From Bacillus safensis (GTDB taxonomy: Bacteria; Bacillota; Bacilli; Bacillales; Bacillaceae), in assembly GCA_030159235.1 (NCBI GenBank), contig BSBG01000001.1, forward strand, positions 479,461-543,460: a stretch of 64,000 nucleotides of DNA, written 5' to 3'. The notes beneath the pieces were generated by a model. The model was not told the DNA's origin. It made no database searches and worked only from the letters and a program-made list of their open reading frames with translations. Within the stretch, counting starts at the first letter, position 1; every line of letters starts with the position of its first letter. Of the stretch, positions 7,789 through 14,765 are shown piece after piece. The position numbers and the translations under genes are program-made.

Positions 7789-8613
7789 CGTTAACATATG
7801 ATTGATTTGATCTAAACGTGGTTTTGTCCTTTCAGGATCATTGATGGCTAAGGCACTTAAAATGTAATCTACGATAAAGATAGCAGATACGACAGAGTTA
7901 TGAGAACCAACACTTGCTGAGGAACATGGTAATACATATTGTGCATACTTGGTTAGTGGAGAGCTGTAGCTGTCTGTAATTAAAAGCACTTCCACCCCAT
8001 ATGACTTCGCTGCCTCCAGAAAGTCCTTCAAACGCTTTGCATAGCGAGGATAGCTGACCGCTATAATGAAATCATCAGAATGAAAATGAACGAGATCATC
8101 CACCCAGTCGCTTTTGTCTGCATCAATATATTGACAGTTCCCCAATAGCCGATTGATTCCGAGTGACAGATACTCACCAACAGGTCTTCCACTTCGGACA
8201 CTTGTACACAGAACCTGGCGGGAGCTGGCTATTTTTTCAACAATATGCTGAAAGGTTTCTTCCGTGATATTGTCTAATGCATACTGGATATTTTGAAATT
8301 GCAGTTCGACATGGTTATGCAGGAGCTTACTCTTATTTGAATGCTTTAAGTTCGCTTCAAGTCTCGTTTGCGGGGCAGCTTTATGCTTCATATTGGATTG
8401 AAGCTCTTTTTGAAGCTCAGAGAAACCGGAATACCCTACAGCAGTAGAGAATCTCATGATGGTAGCTGTACTCGTCCCTACTTTTGACGCCAATTTATCT
8501 ACAGTTAAAAAAGCGACCTCCATTGGGTTTTGGACGATATAATCTGCAATTCTCCTCTGTGCCTCGGTTAATCCCACGACCTTATGCTGAAGCTTATGTA
8601 TTAAATCTTCCAT
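7762..8613 (-). CDS. MurR/RpiR family transcriptional regulator
   Basis: A 283-residue regulator. Residues 1-75 form the RpiR helix-turn-helix domain (LTEAQRRIADYIVQNP, VDKLASKVGTSTATIMRFS), and residues about 125-265 form an SIS sugar/phospho-ligand domain (SRQVLCTSVRSGRPVGEY, SYPRYAKRLKDF). RpiR proteins sense small phosphorylated or acid metabolites and usually control adjacent genes. Here the target is most likely the downstream RraA/dehydrogenase/TRAP operon, through the palindromes at 7632-7675. The same operator pair at 46.9 kb suggests a second target operon with no regulator of its own. Confidence 0.88.
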   Translation of the reverse strand: MEDLIHKLQHKVVGLTEAQRRIADYIVQNPMEVAFLTVDKLASKVGTSTATIMRFSTAVGYSGFSELQKELQSNMKHKAAPQTRLEANLKHSNKSKLLHNHVELQFQNIQYALDNITEETFQHIVEKIASSRQVLCTSVRSGRPVGEYLSLGINRLLGNCQYIDADKSDWVDDLVHFHSDDFIIAVSYPRYAKRLKDFLEAAKSYGVEVLLITDSYSSPLTKYAQYVLPCSSASVGSHNSVVSAIFIVDYILSALAINDPERTKPRLDQINHMLTKMSYHTTH

Positions 8614-8693
8614 TATAGCACCTGCCCATTCTATCGGCTTTATCTACGATCAGATTGTTTTCTTTTCCCCCTATATTGTACACATTTGTGATT

Positions 8694-8729
8694 AAAAAAA
8701 CAGCCAGCACGAATCTAGCGTACTGGCTG
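8694..8729 (-). terminator. Terminator of pta
   Basis: On the minus strand CAGCCAGTACG pairs with CGTGCTGGCTG (one mismatch) and is followed by seven T, just after the pta stop. Confidence 0.85.
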
Positions 8730-8742
8730 CCTTCATATCAAA

Positions 8743-9714
8743 TTATAGTGCTTGAGCTGCTGTGATCAGCGCAAGGTTGTAAACATCTTCGGCATTACAG
8801 CCTCTAGAAAGATCGTTTACTGGCTGGTTTAAGCCTTGCAGGATTGGGCCTACAGCTTCAAAGTTACCTAAACGCTGTGCAATTTTGTAGCCGATGTTTC
8901 CAGCTTCGAGGCTAGGGAAAACAAATACGCTAGCATCGCCTTTGATCACGGAATCTGGCGCTTTTTTCGCTGCTACTGAAGGAACGAAAGCTGCATCGAA
9001 TTGGAACTCTCCATCAAGTACAAGCTCAGGTGCCTTTTCTTTTGCAATGCGAACTGCTTCAGATACTTTTTCTGTTTCGTCTGATTTAGCTGAGCCTTTA
9101 GTAGAGAAGCTAAGCATTGCCACACGTGGTTCGATATCGAACATTTTAGCTGTGTTTGCACTTTCGATCGCAATTTCAGCTAGATCTTGGCTGTCTGGAG
9201 CAATGTTGATTGCACAATCAGCAAACACATACTGCTCTTCGCCTCGAGCCATGATGAAGACGCCAGATGTTTTCTTTACGCCTTCTTTTGTTTTAATGAT
9301 TTGAAGTGCTGGACGCACTGTATCAGCAGTTGAGTGTGCCGCACCGCTCACAAGTCCGTCCGCAAGACCTTTATATACAAGCATTGTACCGAAGTAGTTT
9401 TCATCTAGTAATGCTTTTCTTGCTTGCTCTTCTGTTGCTTTGCCTTTACGTCTTTCTACGAAAGCTTGTACAAGCTCTTCAAAACCTTCATATGTATGAG
9501 GATCATACACGTCGACACCATCAAGTGTAAGACCTAATTCTTTTGCTTTTGCTTCAACTTCTTGTTTTTTACCTACAACAATTGGCTGCAATACTTTGCC
9601 ATCTGCTAGTTTTTGAACGGCTGTGAGAATGCGTTCGTCCATTCCCTCAGGAAAAACGATCTTTACTCCTTTACCTGCAACCTTTTCCTGAACTGTTGAA
9701 AAAATATCTGCCAC
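8743..9714 (-). CDS. pta: Phosphate acetyltransferase
   Basis: Phosphotransacetylase converts acetyl-CoA and phosphate to acetyl-phosphate in overflow acetate formation. The GTG start at 9714 follows AAGGAGGG by seven bases and gives 323 residues, the same length as the B. subtilis enzyme; the frame is open upstream but adds a non-conserved leader. Recognisable parts include MADIFSTVQEKVAGKGVKI, KATEEQARKALLDENYFGT, GLVSGAAHSTADTVRPALQ and GNFEAVGPILQGLNQPVND. The neighbour hemQ is divergent, as in B. subtilis. A cre-like box 86 bases upstream fits the known activation of pta by CcpA. Confidence 0.96.
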   Translation of the reverse strand: MADIFSTVQEKVAGKGVKIVFPEGMDERILTAVQKLADGKVLQPIVVGKKQEVEAKAKELGLTLDGVDVYDPHTYEGFEELVQAFVERRKGKATEEQARKALLDENYFGTMLVYKGLADGLVSGAAHSTADTVRPALQIIKTKEGVKKTSGVFIMARGEEQYVFADCAINIAPDSQDLAEIAIESANTAKMFDIEPRVAMLSFSTKGSAKSDETEKVSEAVRIAKEKAPELVLDGEFQFDAAFVPSVAAKKAPDSVIKGDASVFVFPSLEAGNIGYKIAQRLGNFEAVGPILQGLNQPVNDLSRGCNAEDVYNLALITAAQAL

Positions 9715-9799
9715 TACAATACCCTCCTTGATTTTACAAAAAAAGCGTTCTCTTTTAAGCATACTCTTCTTCTACTTAAATTCAAACTACCAACTTACA

Positions 9800-9814
9800 T
9801 TATAGCGCTTACAA
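9800..9814. promoter_or_regulatory. Candidate cre box for CcpA activation of pta
   Basis: The minus-strand sequence TTGTAAGCGCTATAA matches the cre consensus with one deviation and lies upstream of pta where the activating cre is found in B. subtilis. Confidence 0.6.
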
Positions 9815-9954
9815 ATTAAATTCTTATTTTTCAAACTAATTTAATCAATTTTATTAAAAGCCGTTTTCTTCGTTCAAGTTTTGATCACATCTTCCTTTGG
9901 ACAAACTATGTTATAGTTGGAACAGATGGAAAACTGTAAATAGGAGTGAAAGAA

Positions 9955-10725
9955 ATGAGCGAACAACATACAACAAATGAAGCAGCTCAAACACTAGATG
10001 GCTGGTATGCGCTGCATGATTTTAGAACGATCGACTGGACAGCATGGAAGCTGCTGACAAGTGATGAGCGCCAAGCGATTATTCATGAGTTCACAGGTCT
10101 ATTGGAAAAATGGAAAACATCTGAACAAGATAAGGCTGGAACCCAAACAATCTATAGTATTGTCGGCCAAAAAGCAGATATTATGCTCATGATTTTACGT
10201 CCGACAATGGCAGAACTCGGTGAAATTGAACTCGAATTCAATAAGACACGACTAGCAGAGTTTACGATTCCAGCTTATTCGTACGTTTCAGTTGTTGAGC
10301 TCAGCAACTACTTAGCAGGAGGCGGAGATGGCGGAGATCCATACGAGAACCCGCATGTACGTGCACGTCTATACCCAGAGCTCCCTTCTTCTCAATACGT
10401 GTGCTTCTATCCGATGGATAAAAGACGTTCTGGCAATGACAACTGGTACATGCTCTCCATGGATGAGCGTAAATCCCTCATGAGAAGTCACGGCTTAATT
10501 GGCAGAAGCTATGCTGGGAAAGTAAAGCAGATCATTACAGGTTCTGTTGGTTTTGATGATTATGAGTGGGGCGTTACCCTTTTCTCTGATGATGTGCTTC
10601 AATTTAAAAAATTGGTTTATGAAATGCGCTTTGATGAAGTCAGTGCACGCTACGGCGAATTTGGTTCCTTCTTTGTCGGAAACCGATTAGCAAACGAGCA
10701 GTTGGCGTCTTATTTCCATGTATGA
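9955..10725 (+). CDS. hemQ: Coproheme decarboxylase HemQ (formerly YwfI)
   Basis: HemQ performs the last step of the coproporphyrin-dependent haem pathway of Gram-positive bacteria, turning coproheme III into haem b. Start at ATG 9955, eight bases after AGGAG; a GTG at 9946 is in frame but too close to the ribosome site. The 256-residue protein is near identical in pattern to B. subtilis Hem[34 protein letters not shown], the active-region [18 protein letters not shown] and [20 protein letters not shown]. It is divergent from pta. A strong terminator follows. Confidence 0.95.
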   Translation: MSEQHTTNEAAQTLDGWYALHDFRTIDWTAWKLLTSDERQAIIHEFTGLLEKWKTSEQDKAGTQTIYSIVGQKADIMLMILRPTMAELGEIELEFNKTRLAEFTIPAYSYVSVVELSNYLAGGGDGGDPYENPHVRARLYPELPSSQYVCFYPMDKRRSGNDNWYMLSMDERKSLMRSHGLIGRSYAGKVKQIITGSVGFDDYEWGVTLFSDDVLQFKKLVYEMRFDEVSARYGEFGSFFVGNRLANEQLASYFHV

Positions 10726-10734
10726 TAAACTCTT

Positions 10735-10763
10735 AAGGCTTCGGATCTCTCCGAAGCCTTTTT
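10735..10763 (+). terminator. Terminator of hemQ
   Basis: GGCTTCGGA pairs with TCCGAAGCC around a TCTC loop and is followed by TTTTT, ten bases after the hemQ stop. Confidence 0.9.
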
Positions 10764-10792
10764 ATGTATTTTTTTAGAAAGGTGATCACCTT

Positions 10793-10870
10793 ATGAAAAG
10801 CTTCTCCGTCGCTATTTTTGCATTAACACTAGGTGCGTTTTCGATTGGCATGACTGAATTTGTCAATTAG
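10793..10870 (+). pseudogene. 5' remnant of an MFS transporter gene broken by the island
   Basis: An ATG behind a GAAAGGTGA site opens a frame of 25 codons (MKSFSVAIFALTLGAFSIG, then MTEFVN and stop). The GAFSIGMTEFV stretch is the usual first helix of drug/sugar-exporter-type MFS proteins such as the YwfA/YdhP group, which normally continue for about 400 residues. Homology stops at about 10866, where AT-rich island sequence begins. The matching C-terminal end lies at 21365-21541 in the same orientation. B. subtilis has an MFS gene (ywfA) in this neighbourhood. Confidence 0.8.
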
Positions 10871-11170
10871 GCTTCTTCGTTGCTCTCTTAAAGCTCCCAT
10901 TTCTTAAATAAGACACAAAATTAGTTACTCCAATGGGAAGATCGATGATGTATATAGAAGGTAATGCTATTTTTACATCACCTTTAGCCGAATTAATTTG
11001 CATTTGAGTCAAATACATACTGGTGAACAGAAATGAATATCTCGCAAATCTATACCGATAAACTTTTCCTGATGTTCTTTAAACAAGAACATTAACAATT
11101 TTTTGGAAAAATTCTTTCCTATTTATGCTATGATAAACTATACATAAAATTTGGAAAGAAGGTTTAGCTT
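10871..11170. other. AT-rich gap at the left end of the accessory island
   Basis: About 300 bases without an open frame I can support on either strand. It begins at the point where the MFS gene is lost. The last 60 bases probably hold the promoter of the following zinc-ribbon gene (TATGAT at 11129-11134). Confidence 0.5.
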
Positions 11171-11458
11171 TTGGAATGGCAAAGATGCCCTAGGTGTAAC
11201 AGTAATCGTGTCGGGAAAAGGGGAAGAAACGCAGGCTGCCTAGCAATATTACTCATGTTATTTATTTCTTTTTTCATCTCATATGTCATAACAAATTTAT
11301 TGTTCTTTTCTATTTTTTTAATAAGGATTGGATTGTTTGTCATCATATTTATTTACTTGATCAAACTACGAGAAAAGATATTCGGTTACTTGTACTGTAA
11401 AGACTGCGAGCTATCCTTTAAGCCTCGAAGTAAATCTAACGAAAAAACACTTTCATAA
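11171..11458 (+). CDS. Zinc-ribbon membrane protein of unknown function
   Basis: A 95-residue protein from a TTG start eight bases after AAGAAGG. It has an N-terminal CPRC pair (residues 6-9), about two membrane segments (residues 22-70), and a C-terminal CKDC pair. The two Cys pairs could form one zinc ribbon across the membrane segments, as in small zinc-ribbon membrane proteins. It is a single-gene unit with its own terminator in the island. No partner or process can be assigned. Confidence 0.6.
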   Translation: MEWQRCPRCNSNRVGKRGRNAGCLAILLMLFISFFISYVITNLLFFSIFLIRIGLFVIIFIYLIKLREKIFGYLYCKDCELSFKPRSKSNEKTLS

Positions 11459-11480
11459 ATCTGGGAGTGTTTTTGTTTTT
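11443..11480 (+). terminator. Terminator of the zinc-ribbon gene
   Basis: AAAAACACT pairs with AGTGTTTTT, followed by GTTTTTC. The stem includes the last codons and the stop of the gene. Confidence 0.75.
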
Positions 11481-11950
11481 CTCGAAAAATACTCTTGTGA
11501 CTTTTAAGAAGGAATACAGCAGATATTGAGGGTTTAGGGAGTACCAAATCACCTTCTATTCTCTTTGAACATCAGTTTGAGTCTTGACATGTAACTTACG
11601 ATAATAAAGATTATTTAAATTGGAAAAGAAAGTGAATGGATTTCCCTCTTATTTTCAGCCCTTAGTATGTTCTGTTTCATTAACAATTCGTACCAATCAC
11701 CGATCATATTAGCAAAAAATAGACTTGTTACTTTTCCGTCAAACAAACCTCTCAATTTATTTTCACTATCGCAGACCCAATAGGAAATTTAAAGATTTTA
11801 TGTTTAAATGAGTAACGAGAATCACCATAAAGACAACAAAGAAGTATAAGAAATAAAAAAACGATTTATCGGCTCGGTGGTAAACAAACAAAATCAGTGG
11901 TACGATATTGAAGAGATACATAAATATTCATAAGGGTTCTTTATCATTTC
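11481..11950. other. Gene-poor AT-rich gap
   Basis: No convincing coding frame on either strand in about 470 bases. Only short frames with no ribosome site are present. It may be decayed sequence; I see no recognisable repeat or insertion-sequence end. Confidence 0.5.
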
Positions 11951-11969
11951 TTTCAAGGAGGCAAGAAAA

Positions 11970-12239
11970 ATGTCATTCTGGCTACTTACAACTATCCTTA
12001 CAGTTATTATATTTGGCATTTCTCTAATATTTAAAAAAAGAAATTCTTCTTTACAGTATGGATTTCCAGCAGCTTTAATGATGGGAAGTATCATCTTATT
12101 AATCATAAGTTTTTTTGTCGGAAGATGGGAAGGCTTAGGGTTAGGAGCGATCAGCGTTTCTTTGTTAATATCATCTGTTATCGCTTTAATTATTACCAGC
12201 ATTTCTGGATTTTTTAAAAGTGAACAAAAAAATGCCTAG
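11970..12239 (+). CDS. YesK-like small membrane protein
   Basis: An 89-residue protein with three hydrophobic helices (about 4-20, 32-52 and 58-80), starting at ATG 11970 behind AAGGAGG. The pattern FWLLTTILTVIIFGISLIF, then QYGFPAALMMGSIILL and GRWEGLGLGAIS, resembles the YesK family of short Bacillus membrane proteins with no known function. It converges on the PLA2-like gene; the two share a bidirectional terminator. Position next to a secreted-enzyme candidate might mean a protective or export role, but that is speculation. Confidence 0.65.
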   Translation: MSFWLLTTILTVIIFGISLIFKKRNSSLQYGFPAALMMGSIILLIISFFVGRWEGLGLGAISVSLLISSVIALIITSISGFFKSEQKNA

Positions 12240-12257
12240 CTTGAATAGCTAGGCATT
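12230..12257. terminator. Bidirectional terminator between the YesK-like and PLA2-like genes
   Basis: AAATGCCTAGC pairs perfectly with GCTAGGCATTT around a TTGAATA loop, with A-run and T-run flanks usable from both directions. Confidence 0.85.
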
Positions 12258-12261
12258 TCTT

Positions 12262-13029
12262 CTAACAACCTTTTGGTCCGAAATATAATCTGATTGCAAA
12301 TGTAGCCCAAGTGATTTCGTTTCTCACACACTTGATAAGCATTGAATCACATTTACAATTTTTTGTTTTACTACCGTAACAACGATCATGTAACACGCAG
12401 CAGCTATCCGTATAGTTAATTGGCTTTTTACCTCCATGTTTCAGCCCATAACCACAGTTTCCTCCGCAATGTTGATATCCTCCAGGTAAACATCCATTGG
12501 AAGTCCACCAAGCTTTAGTGATAGCTACACCAGTTTTCTCTTTAGGTTCAGCGTAGTTTTCTGTATCTTGTGGAACATAATTAGGGTCATCCGGCAAAGG
12601 CTCGGTTATATCTGGTAATTCAGTATCGGGATAATCAGTGTGAATAGTATCAATTTCAAGTTCGCCTTCAGAAGTAAATGAAATCCCTAGTAGATGACGT
12701 GAGTCAGCTTCATCAAGTGTTAAAACTTGACCTTGTAATTTGAAACTCTCAGGTACATCAAGGTCTTTAAGCTCACGGTAAACAATCCGTGCTGTTTTGC
12801 TTTCGTTGCCGAGAACGATTTGACTAGCTGAAACAACATAGTCTTTTTCTAATTCAATATCTCCTTTATATCCGTATTCAATAAGCAACTGTTCCTTTGT
12901 TAAATCCTCATTACCTATAAGGCCATTAATCGCCTCTAGTAACTCCTCAAATTTACTAGAGTTAATTGCACGTTCTTTAAATTCCTCTAGTTCTTTACCT
13001 TTCAAATAAATGCCATTGATTGTTTGCAA
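12262..13029 (-). CDS. Phospholipase A2-like protein with Cys-rich catalytic domain
   Basis: The TTG at 13029 lies nine bases after AAGGAG and is preferred over the TTG at 13038 that touches it; this gives 255 residues. Residues 1 to about 165 form an acidic N-terminal part without Cys and end in a Pro/Asp/Glu-rich linker. The last ~85 residues are a PLA2-type domain: a Ca-loop-like CGGNCGYG, then the active-site signature CCVLHDRCYG (His and Asp) and ten Cys in all. Such enzymes hydrolyse the sn-2 ester of phospholipids. No ordinary signal peptide is visible, so export may need another route or the protein may act after lysis. It lies downstream of the split sigma genes on the same strand. 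Confidence 0.8.
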   Translation of the reverse strand: MQTINGIYLKGKELEEFKERAINSSKFEELLEAINGLIGNEDLTKEQLLIEYGYKGDIELEKDYVVSASQIVLGNESKTARIVYRELKDLDVPESFKLQGQVLTLDEADSRHLLGISFTSEGELEIDTIHTDYPDTELPDITEPLPDDPNYVPQDTENYAEPKEKTGVAITKAWWTSNGCLPGGYQHCGGNCGYGLKHGGKKPINYTDSCCVLHDRCYGSKTKNCKCDSMLIKCVRNEITWATFAIRLYFGPKGC

Positions 13030-13125
13030 ATACTCCAACTCCTTTTAATTTTATAAGTGGTATCACCACCGTTATCTATAAAGTGAATTGGATATGCCAA
13101 AAGTACATTCTCCTTTTAAAAAAAT

Positions 13126-13359
13126 TCAAATATTCTTTTGTGCTTCTTTTTGTATAGCAAACTCCCAAAAGCCTGGTACCTCCTGATCGTTTATGAAATT
13201 AAATCTATCAAGTAACTTTAGCTTAATATCTTGTTCAAAGTCTTCTCTCTCCTGATATGAAACATTGTATAAACATTTTTTGATAAGGGGGGTTAACATT
13301 TGTAATAATTCTTCTTGTTCAATTTGAGTTATGTTTTCATGTTTACAAAAAGAGTCCAT
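13126..13359 (-). CDS. RsoA-like partner subunit of a split sigma factor
   Basis: A 77-residue protein starting at ATG 13359 behind AGGAGG. Residues 18-65 (MLTPLIKKCLYNVSYQ, EREDFEQDIKLKLLDRF) look like the N-terminal part of sigma region 2, which contacts core RNA polymerase. B. subtilis RsoA, 79 residues, serves as a separate region-2-like partner of SigO; size, order and the 10-base gap behind the sigma gene match that arrangement. This is inference from size, pattern and context, since identity is too low to judge by eye. Confidence 0.65.
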   Translation of the reverse strand: MDSFCKHENITQIEQEELLQMLTPLIKKCLYNVSYQEREDFEQDIKLKLLDRFNFINDQEVPGFWEFAIQKEAQKNI

Positions 13360-13369
13360 TTCAGTCCTC

Positions 13370-13930
13370 CTAATTTTTAAGACTAATAGTGCTTTTTAAT
13401 CTGTTGAGACTTCTCTTATGAATGTTATTGATATTTTGTTTTGAATCTCCTAAAAAAGTTGCTATGTCTTGAAGAGATAAGCCTTCTATATACATTAAGT
13501 TCAATACTTTTTTTTGCTTCTTATTTAATTTGGTATAAGCTTGGTATAACGTTGGATCTGTAATGCATTCTGTTAAATTTACACAAGTAGTTGTAAAGGG
13601 CTCTTCTACGGGATCTGGAATTGTCTCAGTTCGTGTAGTTTTTTCATCCTCATTATTTAAAGGAGCATCTAATGTAAGTAAGAAACGCTGCTTAATCTTT
13701 CGATCTTTTTTATCAAAATCAATTGAAGATATCCTAATCATGGTGCTGAAATATTTAAGCATTCTTGCCTTTTTATAAAACACTTTGAACTTTCTATCTA
13801 ACAATAAATGATTTTGTTCATTTGGATTTTCAGTCACCTCTTGAAATAATTGTTGATTTTCGGGATCAGCAAGAAAACGTTTTACAATCGGCTCATTTAA
13901 AAAATCGAAATTCAATAAAGTTTGACTCAA
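13370..13930 (-). CDS. Sigma-70-like factor with region 4, SigO-like
   Basis: Start at TTG 13930 behind GAGGTGA; the frame continues to 13969 but that part overlaps the promoter. The 186-residue protein has a C-terminal region-4 helix-turn-helix (KLNKKQKKVLNLMYIEGLSL, QDIATFLGDSKQNINNI, HKRSLNRLK) for -35 recognition. Its N-terminal half is helical without a clear region 2, which the next gene seems to supply. SigO of B. subtilis is 176 residues and also works with a small partner. Its own promoter (13951-13981) has the same two-block sequence as the divergent tRNA-Cys promoter, implying autoregulation. Confidence 0.75.
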   Translation of the reverse strand: MSQTLLNFDFLNEPIVKRFLADPENQQLFQEVTENPNEQNHLLLDRKFKVFYKKARMLKYFSTMIRISSIDFDKKDRKIKQRFLLTLDAPLNNEDEKTTRTETIPDPVEEPFTTTCVNLTECITDPTLYQAYTKLNKKQKKVLNLMYIEGLSLQDIATFLGDSKQNINNIHKRSLNRLKSTISLKN

Positions 13931-13950
13931 AAAAATCACCTCTATTTTTA

Positions 13951-13981
13951 TAATGAATTCAGCCCACAAAAAGTAAACGGT
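13951..13981 (-). promoter_or_regulatory. Two-block promoter of the split sigma operon
   Basis: On the minus strand ACCGTTTACTTT (13981-13970) is followed after 11 bases by ATTCATTA (13958-13951). The blocks fit -35 and -10 positions, with a start near 13944 and the ribosome site right after it. The same blocks with identical spacing occur on the plus strand at 14086-14116. Confidence 0.75.
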
Positions 13982-14085
13982 TCAATTAAACATAAGGAAA
14001 CATATGTTCTATTTTATGTGAATTTATCACCACTTTCAATAATCTTTATAGTAAATTTAAGGTAAATTTAAATAATCTATAATGG

Positions 14086-14116
14086 ACCGTTTACTTTCAA
14101 TCTATTAGATGCATTA
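14086..14116 (+). promoter_or_regulatory. Two-block promoter of the tRNA-Cys/redoxin operon
   Basis: ACCGTTTACTTT (14086-14097) is followed after 11 bases by ATGCATTA (14109-14116). Transcription would begin near 14123, about six bases before the tRNA. It is identical in layout to the sigma operon promoter and unlike TTGACA/TATAAT. Confidence 0.75.
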
Positions 14117-14128
14117 GTTTACTTAAAT

Positions 14129-14199
14129 GGCAGCATAGCCAAGGGGTAAGGCAAAGGTCTGCAAAACCTTTATCATCGGTTCAAATCCGATTGCTGCCT
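14129..14199 (+). tRNA. tRNA-Cys (anticodon GCA) in the accessory island
   Basis: A complete 71-nt cloverleaf: acceptor GGCAGCA/TGCTGCC with discriminator T, D arm GCC/GGC with AAGGGGTAA loop, anticodon stem AAGGT/ACCTT with loop CTGCAAA (anticodon GCA), and T arm ATCGG/CCGAT with loop TTCAAAT. CCA is not encoded. It resembles the standard Bacillus tRNA-Cys but differs in the acceptor and T stems. It stands alone, not in an rRNA-tRNA cluster, and heads an operon with a glutaredoxin-like gene behind a non-standard promoter. Confidence 0.95.
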
Positions 14200-14227
14200 T
14201 TTAGAAATAAATAAAAGGAGAATGATT

Positions 14228-14479
14228 ATGAATCCAAAAGTCGTTATTTATACAGCAAAAGGTTGTAGTTTTTGTATCAAACAGAAGGAATGGCTAGATA
14301 ACCATTCGATTGAATATAAAGAAAAGAAAGTAGAATTTGAAAAAAACAGACAAGAGTTATTAGAGAAAAAAGTATTAGGTGTACCTTATACAGTTATTAA
14401 GATTGAAGATGAACCAAATGAAATTACGGTAGCCGGTTTTAAATTAAATAAGTTAGAGAGTCTTTTACTGGAGGATTAA
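14228..14479 (+). CDS. Glutaredoxin-like thiol-disulfide protein
   Basis: An 83-residue thioredoxin-fold protein of NrdH/glutaredoxin type, with the active-site CSFC (about residues 11-14 of VIYTAKGCSFC) and a cis-proline loop GVPYTVI. The ATG at 14228 is seven bases after AAGGAG; an ATG six bases earlier is too close to it. It follows tRNA-Cys by 28 bases in one transcript. It has no signal peptide and so acts in the cytoplasm, where it could keep Cys-rich proteins reduced, or hand electrons to an unknown partner. Confidence 0.85.
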   Translation: MNPKVVIYTAKGCSFCIKQKEWLDNHSIEYKEKKVEFEKNRQELLEKKVLGVPYTVIKIEDEPNEITVAGFKLNKLESLLLED

Positions 14480-14481
14480 TA

Positions 14482-14685
14482 ATGGAACAGTTTGAGCGCT
14501 CACTAGAGCATTATTCTCATTTGAAACAAGAGTTAATAAAAACAGCACAAAAGCTTAACTCGTGTGACTCTGAAGAAAAAGAGATGTATCAAGAGATTGC
14601 CCTTTGCTATAGTAAACATCTAAAAAAAATGAATAAACTTTTAGAAGAAAAGTATGGATTGAATCTATGTTCTATCGAAACATAA
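14482..14685 (+). CDS. Small helical protein in the tRNA-Cys/redoxin operon
   Basis: A 67-residue, charged, helical protein starting at ATG 14482 behind a GGAGG that overlaps the preceding gene's end; translation is likely coupled. It has three Cys (residues 28, 38 and 62). I do not recognise it. A strong terminator follows at once, so it ends the operon and may work with the redoxin. Confidence 0.7.
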   Translation: MEQFERSLEHYSHLKQELIKTAQKLNSCDSEEKEMYQEIALCYSKHLKKMNKLLEEKYGLNLCSIET

Positions 14686-14717
14686 AACACCCCCATTCTC
14701 TTAGAGATGGGGGTGTT
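14685..14717. terminator. Strong terminator ending the tRNA-Cys operon
   Basis: AAACACCCCCAT pairs with ATGGGGGTGTTT. It ends the rightward operon and may also serve the converging Mrr-like gene. Confidence 0.9.
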
Positions 14718-14765
14718 TCATTTGAATAGAAACAGACATTGATACTCATGAAGTCAGAAAGAAAA

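Noticed and set aside
8894..9530. Plus-strand open frames opposite pta
   Set aside because: They are shadows of the highly conserved pta gene with no ribosome site or recognisable domain.
13057..13069. GTGGT-ATC-ACCAC palindrome upstream of the PLA2-like gene as a copy of the sigma promoter
   Set aside because: It does not contain the ACCGTTTACTTT or ATKCATTA blocks in the correct orientation. The PLA2 gene is more simply read through from the sigma genes, though a separate promoter cannot be excluded.
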